From Marixanthotalea marina (lineage in GTDB: Bacteria > Bacteroidota > Bacteroidia > Flavobacteriales > Flavobacteriaceae): a stretch of 64,000 nucleotides of DNA. The stretch spans positions 62,001-126,000 of the forward strand of contig JAHLEH010000002.1 of the NCBI GenBank assembly GCA_018883545.1. The letters run 5' to 3'. Position numbers and translations under genes: made by a program. Numbering within the stretch: position 1 is the first letter of the stretch; each line of letters opens with the position of its first letter. The notes beneath the pieces are model-generated. The model was not told where the DNA came from. It worked only from the letters and a program-made list of their open reading frames with translations, and searched no databases. Shown piece after piece: positions 8,490 through 18,673 of this stretch.

Positions 8490-9917
8490 TTAGCCTTCCT
8501 GCTTTTCAGCAGTATACCTCTTCAGTAATTCCTTAAGCTTTTCAATTTCAATTGGTTTTGCCAAAAAGTCGTCAACACCCGATTGCTTTGCTTTTTTAAT
8601 ATCAGCCGCAAAAGCACTGGCCGAAACACCTATAATCGGACTTTTGTTTTCAGTATATCTATCGCTGCTTTTTATGATTTTTGTTGCCTCAAAACCATCC
8701 ATTTCAGGCATGTACATATCCATAAAAACCATATCAAAATTCAGAATATTGAACAGCTTCACAGCTTCCAGTCCATTTTTAACCAAAGTACAATCAGCAC
8801 CTTGTTGTTCAAGCAAAAACTTTATTACTTTTTGGTTCATTTTATTGTCTTCGGCAACCAGTACATGAAACTTATAGTCTAAATCTTCAAACAAAACGGT
8901 TTCTGTTTCTTTTGGTTCGTCTTTTAAATTCAATGTTTTCTTTAACTGTAAACTAAAGTAAAAAATAGAGCCTTCATTTTCCTTACTTTCAAGCTCTAAT
9001 TCGCCGCCCATTAGTTGTACCAATTTATTGGAAACAGATAGCCCTAAACCTGCCCCTCTGTAATGTTTGGAAGAATTCAAGTTGTTGCCAGCAGGGACAT
9101 TCAAGAATTGTTTTAGCTCATAAGGCGTCATGCCTACACCGGTATCCTTAACATAAAAAGTAACAATTTGATGGTCGTCGTCACTCGCCGTTTGGTGTAT
9201 GGTTATTGTTATTTTACCTGAATGCGTAAACTTAATGGCATTATTAAAAAGGTTTACCAGTACTTGTTGTATGCGTGCCAAATCTCCCAACAGTAAAAAT
9301 TTGGATTTTTTTTCAGACAGAAACACATGTTCAAATTCTAAGTTTTTATCCCATGCTTGGTATTCAAATACTTTAAATAGGTTAGATAAATCCAATTCCA
9401 AATCAATAACATCCATTTGTAATTTTGTTCTGTTATAATCAAATTGGGAATTATCCAAAATCATATTAACCAATTGCAACAAATGTTCTGAAGAATATTG
9501 TGCGATTTCAACCTCGGCCATTTGGTCACTGTCTAAACTGGTTTTTTTAAGCATTTTAAGCATGCCCAAAATAGCGTTGAGTGGGATTCTAATTTCGTGG
9601 CTCATATTCGCTAAATACACCGAATTATGCTCTGCCAAAGTTTCAGCTTTCTGTAATTTCTTTTCTAATACTTCTATGTTTTCTTGCAACTCAGACTTTA
9701 AAAAATCATCGTAGGCCTTTTTCCATAAAAAGTAAATTAAAATGGCTGTCAATAACACTATTATAAAAAGTAATAATAGAGAAAGACTACGCAAATCATT
9801 ATGCTGTTCAATGTAATTGTAAACAATAAAGAAAATACCAACTATTGACACCATTGTAATAACAGAAAGCACCAACAAGGTTTTTGAAATTGTATTTATT
9901 TTTGAAAACAACGACAT
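8490..9917 (-). CDS. Hybrid sensor histidine kinase / response regulator
   Basis: 475 residues. Two membrane helices (about 13-34 and 44-65) are joined by a loop of roughly ten residues, so there is no periplasmic sensor domain. A coiled coil (about 70-100) leads into HisKA with phosphoacceptor H107 (NMSHEIRIPLNA). The ATPase domain has an N box near 222-226 and DTGVGM at 258-263. A C-terminal receiver domain carries the phosphoacceptor D400 (MVFMDMYMPEMDG) and an acidic pocket in VAEDN. No DNA-binding output domain and no partner regulator is adjacent, so phosphotransfer to a separate HPt protein or protein interaction is likely. The stimulus is unknown. Confidence 0.93.
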   Translation of the reverse strand: MSLFSKINTISKTLLVLSVITMVSIVGIFFIVYNYIEQHNDLRSLSLLLLFIIVLLTAILIYFLWKKAYDDFLKSELQENIEVLEKKLQKAETLAEHNSVYLANMSHEIRIPLNAILGMLKMLKKTSLDSDQMAEVEIAQYSSEHLLQLVNMILDNSQFDYNRTKLQMDVIDLELDLSNLFKVFEYQAWDKNLEFEHVFLSEKKSKFLLLGDLARIQQVLVNLFNNAIKFTHSGKITITIHQTASDDDHQIVTFYVKDTGVGMTPYELKQFLNVPAGNNLNSSKHYRGAGLGLSVSNKLVQLMGGELELESKENEGSIFYFSLQLKKTLNLKDEPKETETVLFEDLDYKFHVLVAEDNKMNQKVIKFLLEQQGADCTLVKNGLEAVKLFNILNFDMVFMDMYMPEMDGFEATKIIKSSDRYTENKSPIIGVSASAFAADIKKAKQSGVDDFLAKPIEIEKLKELLKRYTAEKQEG

Positions 9918-10020
9918 TCTTTAATTCATTTTTAAACAAACATAAGCCTTAAATAACCAAATATACAAAGCTACTGAAGTTTTTACCCCACCCCATAGAA
10001 TATTGTTAACTTTTTAAGCA

Positions 10021-10046
10021 TTGCTTTTTAAAATATCCTATTTTTG
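10021..10046 (+). promoter_or_regulatory. Possible promoter of guaC
   Basis: TATTTTTG at 10039-10046 matches the Bacteroidota -7 box TAnnTTTG, and TTG at 10021-10023 could be the -33 box. The 15-base gap is shorter than the usual 17-20, so the match is imperfect. It would place the transcript start about 20 bases before the guaC ATG at 10070. Confidence 0.35.
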
Positions 10047-10069
10047 AGATAATAAATTCCCGTACCATT

Positions 10070-11110
10070 ATGCGCATAGAATACGATATAAAACTTGGCT
10101 TTAAAGACGTTATGATTCGCCCTAAACGTTCAACTTTAAAAAGCAGATCGGAAGTTGAACTGGAAAGAAGTTTTAAGCTGTTACATAGTCCATATAATTG
10201 GTCGGGTATTCCCATAATTGCAGCCAATATGGATACTGTTGGCACCTTTGAAATGGCCAAAGCCTTATCTGAAAAAAAAATAATTACTGCCGTACATAAA
10301 CACTACACCATAAACGATTGGAATGCATTTTTAGCTGAAAATCAAAACAATATTGAAGACTTTATTGCCATTAGTACCGGAATAAGTAGACACGATTCTG
10401 ATAAGTTGGCTAAAATTATTGATCAACATAACCAATTAAAATTTATATGTATTGATGTTGCCAATGGCTATTCCGAACACTTTGTGAAGTTTGTTAGAAA
10501 AACTAGGGAACAATATCCAGATAAAGTTATTATTGCTGGCAACGTGGTAACCGGCGAAATGGTTGAGGAATTACTGCTTTCTGGAGCCGACATCGTTAAA
10601 GTGGGCATTGGTCCAGGTTCGGTATGTACCACGAGAGTTAAAACCGGTGTTGGTTATCCGCAATTATCGGCAATCATAGAATGTGCCGATGCAGCGCATG
10701 GCTTGGGCGGACAAATAATTAGTGATGGTGGTTGCACCAGTCCGGGAGACATTGCCAAAGCCTTTGGTGCTGGTGCCGATTTCGTCATGCTGGGCGGTAT
10801 GTTGGCTGGTCATGATGAAAGTGGTGGCGAAGTGATTGAACGCAACGGAAAACCTTATAGAAAATTTTATGGTATGAGCTCTGCTACTGCGATGGAAAAA
10901 CATGTGGGCGGCGTGGCCGAATACAGAGCCAGTGAAGGTAAAACGGTTGAAATACCCTATCGAGGTAAAGTTGAAAATACAGTACAGGATATTTTAGGAG
11001 GCCTAAGAAGTACGTGTACCTACGTTGGTGCCCAAAGATTAAAGGAACTCACCAAACGTACCACCTTTATTAGAGTGGCTGAACAGGAAAACCAAGTTTA
11101 TACTGAATAA
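10070..11110 (+). CDS. guaC: GMP reductase
   Basis: 346 residues with the IMPDH/GMPR TIM-barrel but no CBS domains, which separates it from IMP dehydrogenase. The catalytic loop [20 protein letters not shown] contains C186. The phosphate site [20 protein letters not shown] and the sequence [14 protein letters not shown], which marks GMP reductases, follow. The enzyme converts GMP to IMP with NADPH and releases ammonia, so guanine nucleotides can be recycled to adenine nucleotides. It stands alone as a single-gene unit, with the histidine kinase on the opposite strand upstream. The ATG at 10070 fits the family's length. Confidence 0.96.
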   Translation: MRIEYDIKLGFKDVMIRPKRSTLKSRSEVELERSFKLLHSPYNWSGIPIIAANMDTVGTFEMAKALSEKKIITAVHKHYTINDWNAFLAENQNNIEDFIAISTGISRHDSDKLAKIIDQHNQLKFICIDVANGYSEHFVKFVRKTREQYPDKVIIAGNVVTGEMVEELLLSGADIVKVGIGPGSVCTTRVKTGVGYPQLSAIIECADAAHGLGGQIISDGGCTSPGDIAKAFGAGADFVMLGGMLAGHDESGGEVIERNGKPYRKFYGMSSATAMEKHVGGVAEYRASEGKTVEIPYRGKVENTVQDILGGLRSTCTYVGAQRLKELTKRTTFIRVAEQENQVYTE

Positions 11111-11323
11111 ATAAAGTACTTTAAGCGCTTTTTTAAAATTACATAAAACATACAAAATGGCGTGCCTTACATGTAAAATTTGGGTATTCAAAAATCTAAG
11201 GTTCAAAAATTAGAAAATATACAATTAAACTACTCAAAATATACGACTATTTAACTCGGATTTTTGTTATATACACCTAAAAATAACTTAAATTGTGTGG
11301 AGTATCTAAAAACCTAATAATGT

Positions 11324-14300
11324 ATGGCGTTAAAAGTTGTTATCTCACATAAAACATTATATAAATACGACCGATCAGTATCTCTTTCACCACATATTTT
11401 CAGACTAAGGCCAGCACCGCATAGTCGTACACCCATTGAAGCGTACTCCATAAAAATAAAACCGGAGAACCAATTCTTTAATTGGCAACAAGACCCTTTT
11501 GGCAACTATTTGGCAAGATTGGTATTTCCAGACAAAACAAAGGAATTGTCTATTGATGTCGAGATTATAGCTGACTTAAAAACCATAAACCCATTTGATT
11601 TTTTTGTAGAGGAACATGCTGAAGAATATCCATTTGAATATAAAGACGCCATAAAAAAGGAATTACTCCCTTACTTGGAAATAACCGAAAAAGGGGATTT
11701 ATTGATGGATTTTCTGAGCACTATAGATAAAACACCTAGAAAAACCATTTACTTTTTAATTGATATCAACCGAAAAATAAATGAATACCTCAAATACAAC
11801 ATTCGTATGGAACCTGGGGTGCAATCCTGCGAAGAAACCCTAAAACTTAAAAGTGGCTCCTGTCGCGATTTTGCATGGTTGTTTGTACAAACGTTGCGCC
11901 ATTTAGGTTTTGGCGCCCGTTTTGTTTCTGGTTACTTGGTACAACTAAAATCAGATGAAAAATCGTTAGATGGCCCTTCCGGCCCTGAAGAAGATTTTAC
12001 CGATTTGCACGCCTGGGCAGAAGTTTACGTGCCCGGTGCTGGATGGATTGGTTTTGATGCCACTTCTGGACTTTTAGCTGGCGAAGGACATATACCGCTC
12101 GCTTGTACACCCTCATTTGAAAGCGCTGCGCCTGTTTCGGGTATGAGCGATGTATGTGAAACCGAATTCTTCTTTGAAAATAAAGTAACACGTATTTTTG
12201 AATCGCCGCGTGTTACCAAACCCTATACGGATGATCAATGGAAGGCTATTTACGATCTTGGTTTTGAGGTTGAAGCACAATTGGAAAAAGGCGATGTTAG
12301 GCTTACCATGGGTGGTGAACCAACCTTTGTATCTATAGACGATATGGAATCGCCACAATGGAACACAGAAGCCGATGGCGAACATAAACGGGAACTAGCT
12401 AAAAACTTATCAGGTAGATTGTACGACACCTTTGGCAAAGGCGGCATTTTGCATCAAGCACAAGGCAAATGGTATCCAGGTGAACCGCTTCCCCGTTGGC
12501 AAATTGAAATTTGTTGGCGTAAAGACGGTAAAAAAATATGGCATAATAAAAAACTGTTTTCCCTATTTTCTAAAAACCCAAAAGTGCCTAAAGATGCCGA
12601 TAAAAAATTCTTGGAAACACTCACTAAATACTTGGGCATCACAGACAAAACTATAAAACCTGCTTTTGAAGATTCATTTTATTTCCTTTGGCAAGAAGGA
12701 AAAATGCCGACAGATATAGACCCCACAAAAGAAGATGGCAACCTTTTGGTTAAAAGTAAACTACAAGAAATTTTAAAAGCAGGCACCACAAAACCCATTG
12801 GCTATGTAATACCTTTAAACAACACAAATAAGGAGTGGTACACTTGCGAATGGGAGTTTAGAAGAAACCATTTGTTTTTAATTCCGGGGAATTCGCCTGT
12901 TGGTCTACGTTTACCCTTGGATTCTTTGGTTTTAAAACCAGAACATGAGGAATTCCCTGTGTCTCAACCCGATCTTTTTTCTGAAAAAGAACCATTCCCA
13001 AATTATAAAACCATTGTAGAAAACAGAGTGGAAGTTGTAAGCATTAAAACCAAAACCAATTATTTTATCAGAACCGCTTTATGTGCCGAAATTAGGGATG
13101 AAAAATTATGCTTGTTTTTACCGCCCATGGATAGCGCTGAAATATTTTTGGACTTAATGGCAGCTATTGAGGCAACAGCAAAAGAACTATCTATTCCTGT
13201 TATTTTAGAAGGCTACGATCCACCAAAGGACAACCGATTGGAAGCTCTTAAAATAACGCCCGATCCTGGGGTTATTGAAGTCAATATTCATCCCGCTAAA
13301 AATTGGGGCGAGCTTACGCACAATACACTAACCTTATATGAGGAAGCGAAAAAATCACGTTTGGGTACTGAAAAATTCATGTTAGATGGTAAACATACAG
13401 GAACTGGCGGTGGCAATCATGTTACGCTGGGAGGCACCACCCCTGCTGATAGTCCGTTATTAAGAAAACCTAGTTTGTTAAGAAGTTTATTGACCTTCTG
13501 GCAACACCACCCTGGACTTTCGTATCTGTTTTCAGGAGCCTTTGTAGGGCCTACCAGTCAAGCACCAAGAGTTGATGAGGCTCGCTTGGAAAATTTATAC
13601 GAACTGGAAATAGCCTTTGAACAAATACCAAAAACGGGTGAAGTTCCTTTTTGGTTGACCGATAGATTGTTCAGGCATTTGTTGACCGATTTAACAGGCA
13701 ACACACACCGTGCCGAGTTCTGTATTGATAAATTATATTCCCCAGATTCGTCTTCGGGGAGATTGGGCATTTTAGAACTTCGTGCTTTTGATATGCCACC
13801 GCACCCACAAATGAGTCTCATGCAAAATTTGTTGGTTAGGACATTGGTTGCGTGGTTCTGGAAAAAGCCCTACGAACATAAATTAGTGCGTTGGGGCACC
13901 GAACTACACGATAAATTTTTAATAGAGCATCATGTAAGAGAAGATATAAAAGATATTGTCACGCAACTAAATAGTGCAGGTTACAAGTTTAAAGAAGATT
14001 GGTTCAATCCATTTTTTGAGTTTAGATTTCCATTGCTTGGCATGGTTGAAATAAACAATATCCATCTAGAATTAAGAGCGGGTATTGAACCTTGGAACGT
14101 TCTTGGCGAAGAAGTTACTGGCAGCGGTACAGCCAGATATGTGGATTCTTCCGTAGAACGCCTTCAAGTTAAAGTATCTAATTTCAATAACGAGCGCTAT
14201 GTACTTACCTGTAATGGTATTAAAGTTGAATTGAAAGGAACTCCTGTAAAAGAAGAATTCGTTGCTGGGGTTCGTTACAAAGCTTGGAATCCTTACTCTG

Positions 14301-14635
14301 CCCTACACCCTACTGTGGGTGTGGACACTCCCCTAGTTTTTGATATTGTAGACACTTGGAATAAACGTTCCATTGGTGGTTGTACGTATTATGTATCGCA
14401 TCCTGGAGGTCGCACTTATGAAACATATCCTGTTAATAGCTATGAAGCGGAATCCCGACGGATTAACCGCTTTTGGGAATTTGGCCATTCGCAAGGTGAA
14501 ATTGAAAACATTTCCCAAGATTCTGAAGGTTCCAACACAAGCGTCATTCAAAAGCCTAGTGAAAAAACTTTTAAATATAAAGTGCTTCCAACCAACTTTG
14601 AATTCCCAAATACCTTAGATTTGCGAAAAAAATAA
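11324..14635 (+). CDS. Transglutaminase-like protease domain fused to DUF2126
   Basis: 1103 residues. A Bact_transglu_N beta-domain (about 1-90) leads into a transglutaminase core with triad C180 (SGSCRDFAW), H229 (DLHAWAEVYVP) and D245 (WIGFDATSG). The rest (about 300-1080) is the DUF2126 domain, with HTGTGGGNHVTLGG (motif core 693-700) and RLGILELRAFDMPPHPQMS. These motifs resemble gamma-glutamylcysteine-ligase type amidoligases, so a carboxylate-amine ligase activity is an inference. The protein has no signal peptide. The next gene starts 15 bases later and encodes an ATP-grasp protein. Iyer and colleagues predicted that such neighbourhoods make or attach peptide-like products. Confidence 0.92.
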   Translation: MALKVVISHKTLYKYDRSVSLSPHIFRLRPAPHSRTPIEAYSIKIKPENQFFNWQQDPFGNYLARLVFPDKTKELSIDVEIIADLKTINPFDFFVEEHAEEYPFEYKDAIKKELLPYLEITEKGDLLMDFLSTIDKTPRKTIYFLIDINRKINEYLKYNIRMEPGVQSCEETLKLKSGSCRDFAWLFVQTLRHLGFGARFVSGYLVQLKSDEKSLDGPSGPEEDFTDLHAWAEVYVPGAGWIGFDATSGLLAGEGHIPLACTPSFESAAPVSGMSDVCETEFFFENKVTRIFESPRVTKPYTDDQWKAIYDLGFEVEAQLEKGDVRLTMGGEPTFVSIDDMESPQWNTEADGEHKRELAKNLSGRLYDTFGKGGILHQAQGKWYPGEPLPRWQIEICWRKDGKKIWHNKKLFSLFSKNPKVPKDADKKFLETLTKYLGITDKTIKPAFEDSFYFLWQEGKMPTDIDPTKEDGNLLVKSKLQEILKAGTTKPIGYVIPLNNTNKEWYTCEWEFRRNHLFLIPGNSPVGLRLPLDSLVLKPEHEEFPVSQPDLFSEKEPFPNYKTIVENRVEVVSIKTKTNYFIRTALCAEIRDEKLCLFLPPMDSAEIFLDLMAAIEATAKELSIPVILEGYDPPKDNRLEALKITPDPGVIEVNIHPAKNWGELTHNTLTLYEEAKKSRLGTEKFMLDGKHTGTGGGNHVTLGGTTPADSPLLRKPSLLRSLLTFWQHHPGLSYLFSGAFVGPTSQAPRVDEARLENLYELEIAFEQIPKTGEVPFWLTDRLFRHLLTDLTGNTHRAEFCIDKLYSPDSSSGRLGILELRAFDMPPHPQMSLMQNLLVRTLVAWFWKKPYEHKLVRWGTELHDKFLIEHHVREDIKDIVTQLNSAGYKFKEDWFNPFFEFRFPLLGMVEINNIHLELRAGIEPWNVLGEEVTGSGTARYVDSSVERLQVKVSNFNNERYVLTCNGIKVELKGTPVKEEFVAGVRYKAWNPYSALHPTVGVDTPLVFDIVDTWNKRSIGGCTYYVSHPGGRTYETYPVNSYEAESRRINRFWEFGHSQGEIENISQDSEGSNTSVIQKPSEKTFKYKVLPTNFEFPNTLDLRKK

Positions 14636-14650
14636 TAGTGTTCTTTTTTA

Positions 14651-17206
14651 ATGACTTTAGATTCCAACATATTATTTCAAAACTATTTCACAGATATCAA
14701 GGATTATGATGAGGCGTTAAAAGCTAATATGTCCATAAATCCTAATTGGGAAAAACTGTTGGAAAACATCAGCCAAATTGGGCTAAAAGAATTAATCCAC
14801 AAACAAAATGAAGTCAATTGGCTTTTGGATGAAAATGGCGTTACCTATAACGTTTATAATGACCCTAAAGGCATGAACCGCCCTTGGAATCTAAATGTGG
14901 TTCCTTTTTTAGTACATGAAAACGAATGGAAAAACATCGAGAAAGGACTTATCCAACGGGCCGAATTATTAAACCTTATTTTAAAAGATCTTTACGGTAA
15001 ACGTGAGTTAATAAAAAAAGGCATCATACCCTATGAAGTCGTCTTTGCACATCGCGGTTTTTTAAGGCAGTGCGACCAAATTCAATACAAAACCACTAAA
15101 AATTTGTTGGTCTATTCTACGGATCTGTCCAGAGGTCCCGACGGACGTATGTGGGTAGTAAACGACCGTACGCAAGCACCTTCAGGTATGGGATATGCAT
15201 TGGAAAACCGCTATGCCATCAATAGAACGGTGCCGAATATATTCAACAATATTAATGTGATGCAGCCTTCAAGCTTCTTTTATTACTTCAATCAGATGCT
15301 TATTGATGCTGCTCCAAACAATAAAGACAACCCCAATATTGTTATTCTAACACCTGGCCCATTAAACGAAACCTATTTTGAGCATTCGTACCTATCCTCC
15401 TTTTTAGGTCATCCTTTGGTGAATGGTAACGATTTGATGGTAAGGGATGGCAAGGTTTGGATGAAAACCCTAAAACAGCTTAAGCAAGTTGATGTTATTT
15501 TACGTCGTGTGGATGATGTTTATATGGATCCCTTAGAGCTTCGCGAAGACTCCTATTTAGGTGTTGCCGGCTTATTGGATGTGGTTAGAAATCAAAACGT
15601 GGCCATTGTAAACCCCATTGGTAGTGGTGTTTTAGAAAACTCTGGATTGGTTCCTTTTATGAATGCCATATCAAGGTATTTTCTTAATGAAGACCTCATT
15701 TTGCCACAAATAGCCTCTTGGTGGTGTGGACAGGAAAAAGAGCGTCAATTTGTACTGAACAATTTAACCAACTTTGTGGTAAAACGCATAGATCGATCCA
15801 ATAGGGAAAGTTTATTTTTCTGTGAATTTTTAACGGCTCAAGAATTGGAAAGGTTAAAAAGGGAAATCCTTTCAAATCCTTACCGCTTTGTCGCCCAAGA
15901 AAAAATATCGTTCTCTACGGCACCCGATTTTGTTAACGGTCAACTAGAACCCAGAAAAATGATGTGCCGTGCCTTTTCCATAGCCAAAAAAGACACCTAT
16001 AATGTTATGCCAGGTGGACTGGTTAGGGTTGCTCCAGAACGTGAAATGCTGCACGTTTCCAATCAACGTGGTGGTGTGAGTAAAGATTTTTGGATTACAA
16101 CCGATAAACCACAGGCCAATATTCAAAATTATGCTTGGGATAATACCTGTAAAATTTCTATAGCAGACATCAACGATTTACCAAGTAACACAGCCGAAAA
16201 CCTTTATTGGTCTGGTAGATACTTGGGCAGGGCCATTGTTACTGCTCGTTTCTTAAGAACAGTCCTTAACCAAATGGGGAACCTAAAGTATAATGTGGAA
16301 AAACCAAATTCTGAAAGCCTTGAATTTCTTTTAGAATCCCTTACCAATATCACCTTTACCTATCCCGGTTTTATAGGAAAAGGCAGTGAAGAAAAGCTAA
16401 AAAACCCATTGCCAGAAATCCAGTCGCTCATATTGGATGAAAAGCGTATGGGCACCTTGGCACAAACACTCCAAAGTTTCAATAATTCCTATTACACCTT
16501 AAGAAACTTGTGGTCTAAGGACATGTGGCGCGTGTTTGATGGCATTCAAAAAATATGGCAAAAATTTAAAGACGAAAAGCAATATACCGTTCAGGATTTC
16601 ACCAAACTTTTAGATCGTATCATTACCAGACTTATTGCCTTTATGGGACTTATTGAAGAAAGTATTTTGGTGGATCAAGGTTTGATATTGTATTTTATTG
16701 GATTGCAAACCGAACAGGCCATTATGAGCGTTGCAAAATGCAGGTCGTTACTAGTTTTCAATTTAGAGGATTATCTTCAATATGAGGTTTTGGAAGCGTT
16801 TTTAACCAGCTACGAAAGTTTGAACATTTACCGATACAGTTACCGTTCGTACCTAAGCATAGAAAATGTTATAAACCTGATGCTTTTGGATACAGAATAC
16901 CCAAAATCACTTTCATACCAGTTACGACGTATTCAAAAAGATATAGAAAGGCTACCGCATCCAGATGCCATTGGAGCCGTTTCAGAGTGCAGTCAATTGA
17001 TTAACAAGGCCAATATGAAAATACGCAACTTAAATATACAGTCATTATTGGAATTGAATGCCGATGGCTCCCTACGGCAACATCTTGATGATGTACTCAC
17101 AGAGCTTAGCGATTTGTTGCACGATATGTCACTGGCCATTTCAAATACCTATTTTAACCACGCTTACCAACAAACCCAGTTGGTTAACCAAAACTTTCCG
17201 TTGTAA
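14651..17206 (+). CDS. Circularly permuted ATP-grasp fused to alpha-E domain
   Basis: 851 residues joining two families that are often separate genes: COG2308 (circularly permuted type 2 ATP-grasp, about 1-490) and COG2307 (alpha-E, about 510-840). ATP-grasp features include LSRGPDGRMWVVNDRTQAPS, ILTPGPLNETYFEHSYL, ILRRVDDVYMDPLELR and IVNPIGSGVLEN. The alpha-E part opens with LPSNTAENLYWSGRYLGRA and is all helical. An ATP-dependent peptide- or amide-forming ligase is predicted from the fold. No substrate is known. It lies between two transglutaminase genes with gaps of 15 and 2 bases, so all three must be co-expressed. Confidence 0.93.
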   Translation: MTLDSNILFQNYFTDIKDYDEALKANMSINPNWEKLLENISQIGLKELIHKQNEVNWLLDENGVTYNVYNDPKGMNRPWNLNVVPFLVHENEWKNIEKGLIQRAELLNLILKDLYGKRELIKKGIIPYEVVFAHRGFLRQCDQIQYKTTKNLLVYSTDLSRGPDGRMWVVNDRTQAPSGMGYALENRYAINRTVPNIFNNINVMQPSSFFYYFNQMLIDAAPNNKDNPNIVILTPGPLNETYFEHSYLSSFLGHPLVNGNDLMVRDGKVWMKTLKQLKQVDVILRRVDDVYMDPLELREDSYLGVAGLLDVVRNQNVAIVNPIGSGVLENSGLVPFMNAISRYFLNEDLILPQIASWWCGQEKERQFVLNNLTNFVVKRIDRSNRESLFFCEFLTAQELERLKREILSNPYRFVAQEKISFSTAPDFVNGQLEPRKMMCRAFSIAKKDTYNVMPGGLVRVAPEREMLHVSNQRGGVSKDFWITTDKPQANIQNYAWDNTCKISIADINDLPSNTAENLYWSGRYLGRAIVTARFLRTVLNQMGNLKYNVEKPNSESLEFLLESLTNITFTYPGFIGKGSEEKLKNPLPEIQSLILDEKRMGTLAQTLQSFNNSYYTLRNLWSKDMWRVFDGIQKIWQKFKDEKQYTVQDFTKLLDRIITRLIAFMGLIEESILVDQGLILYFIGLQTEQAIMSVAKCRSLLVFNLEDYLQYEVLEAFLTSYESLNIYRYSYRSYLSIENVINLMLLDTEYPKSLSYQLRRIQKDIERLPHPDAIGAVSECSQLINKANMKIRNLNIQSLLELNADGSLRQHLDDVLTELSDLLHDMSLAISNTYFNHAYQQTQLVNQNFPL

Positions 17207-17208
17207 TT

Positions 17209-18096
17209 ATGGTTTATAAAGTGTCCCATACTACCCGATATGAATACGATAGTGGCGTTACCTTTTGCCACAACATGGCCACTTTAAAACCCAAGGAGAT
17301 GGTTGGGCAACAAGTATTGGATTATCAATTGGAAATAAGCCCTACACCTACCGAACTTTCTGAAAAACCCGATTTTTTTGGCAATACCATCACGCGGTTT
17401 TCCATACAGAAATACCACAGTGAGCTGAAAGTTACCACTACAAGTAAGATTATGCGGGACGTTAGTTTACAACCCGATATTTATAAGTCTGAGGTTGGAC
17501 AAAAAATAACACTTTCAGAAGCTATAAGCGCATTAAAAAGTTATGATGAAGCTATTTTGGAAGTCAGGCAATTTGTTTTAGAATCCATTCTAATTGCCAA
17601 GATTTCTCCCGAGATAAAAGCTTACGCTGAAATCTCGTTCAAACCCAACCGCCCTGTCTTTGAAGCGGCTTTTGAATTGATGCAACGCATTTATACCGAT
17701 TTCGAATTCGACCCTGAGTTCACCAATGTAGCGACCCCGATACACGAGGTAATACAAGAAAAAAAAGGCGTTTGCCAAGATTTTGCGCAAATTGCCATTG
17801 CCTGTGTTCGCTCAGTTGGCTTACCTGCCCGTTATGTGAGTGGCTATATTGAAACCTTACCGCCTCCAGGTAAAGAAAAGTTAATAGGTGCCGACGCCTC
17901 CCATGCTTGGTTTTCGGTATACATACCAGGTTTTGGTTGGGTGGATTTTGACCCTACCAACAACCAAATACCTAAAAATCAGCATATCGTGGTGTCTTGG
18001 GGCCGTGATTATTACGATGTGCCACCACTGAAGGGTGTTATTTACAGTACTGGAAAGAATAAAATGAAAGTGGCGGTGGATATCAGGCCTATTTAG
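17209..18096 (+). CDS. Transglutaminase-like cysteine protease
   Basis: 295 residues: Bact_transglu_N domain (about 1-90), then the transglutaminase core with C189 (KKGVCQDFAQ), H232 (DASHAWFSVYIPG) and D248 (WVDFDPTNN). It is a shorter paralogue of the first half of the 11324-14635 protein and lacks the DUF2126 domain. Proteins of this family act as peptidases or transamidases. In this setting it may cleave or transfer the product of the neighbouring ATP-grasp ligase, which is an inference. The start ATG is 2 bases after the stop of the ATP-grasp gene. No signal peptide is seen, so cytosolic action is likely. Confidence 0.93.
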   Translation: MVYKVSHTTRYEYDSGVTFCHNMATLKPKEMVGQQVLDYQLEISPTPTELSEKPDFFGNTITRFSIQKYHSELKVTTTSKIMRDVSLQPDIYKSEVGQKITLSEAISALKSYDEAILEVRQFVLESILIAKISPEIKAYAEISFKPNRPVFEAAFELMQRIYTDFEFDPEFTNVATPIHEVIQEKKGVCQDFAQIAIACVRSVGLPARYVSGYIETLPPPGKEKLIGADASHAWFSVYIPGFGWVDFDPTNNQIPKNQHIVVSWGRDYYDVPPLKGVIYSTGKNKMKVAVDIRPI

Positions 18097-18224
18097 TAAA
18101 CTACCTTATCTTAATATTTCTTATAATTTGTATATAATTTCACTATTTTAGGTGTTTTTAATTGGATGAATTTGTACACTAGTATAAATATTCGTTCGTT
18201 AAGCTTAATTTCCAGAAAACAAAA

Positions 18225-18599
18225 ATGAAACTTAATCCTTGGGCATTTGGAATTGGATTTATAGCAGTAGCAGGTTTTTTAATGTTTAATAATTTTCAAA
18301 TACCAACTTATTTTTTGTTTGAAAAAACCAATAAAACAAACGCAACTATAACTGATATTAATTGGACTTATGGAATTAAAGGACGTCCGATTCAATTATT
18401 AACCTACGATTACAAAGTAGGCGACAGTATTTATTCGGATAAGTTTAAAGCTGGAAGAGGTTATAACTATAAAAAAATTGGTAACAAATTACTTGTCAAA
18501 TATGCAGTAAACAATCCAAAAAAGAATAAAGTAATTGGACAATTTAAACCTGAATTCAACAATAGAAACAAAAATGATATTGGAAAAGATAAAAACTAA
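18225..18599 (+). CDS. Small DUF3592-like membrane protein
   Basis: 124 residues. One N-terminal membrane helix (about 8-24, AFGIGFIAVAGFLMFNN) is followed by a beta-rich domain (about 35-110) with YDYKVGDSIYSDKF and KLLVKYAVNNPKKNKVIG, which resembles DUF3592 proteins. The C-terminus is lysine- and asparagine-rich. The function is unknown. It stands alone, 128 bases after the transglutaminase cluster and 74 bases before the next gene, and its codon use is more AT-rich than the genes upstream. Confidence 0.7.
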   Translation: MKLNPWAFGIGFIAVAGFLMFNNFQIPTYFLFEKTNKTNATITDINWTYGIKGRPIQLLTYDYKVGDSIYSDKFKAGRGYNYKKIGNKLLVKYAVNNPKKNKVIGQFKPEFNNRNKNDIGKDKN

Positions 18600-18673
18600 T
18601 AGCAAAAAAATCTATGGTTTTTACGGCGAAATATCCTTAGTCAAACCGTCATTTTAATAAAATCAAAAATCTA

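Noticed and set aside
12113-12385. Minus-strand frames inside the DUF2126 gene (and similar frames throughout)
   Set aside because: They are antisense to long genes with clear motifs and carry no domain or start signal of their own.
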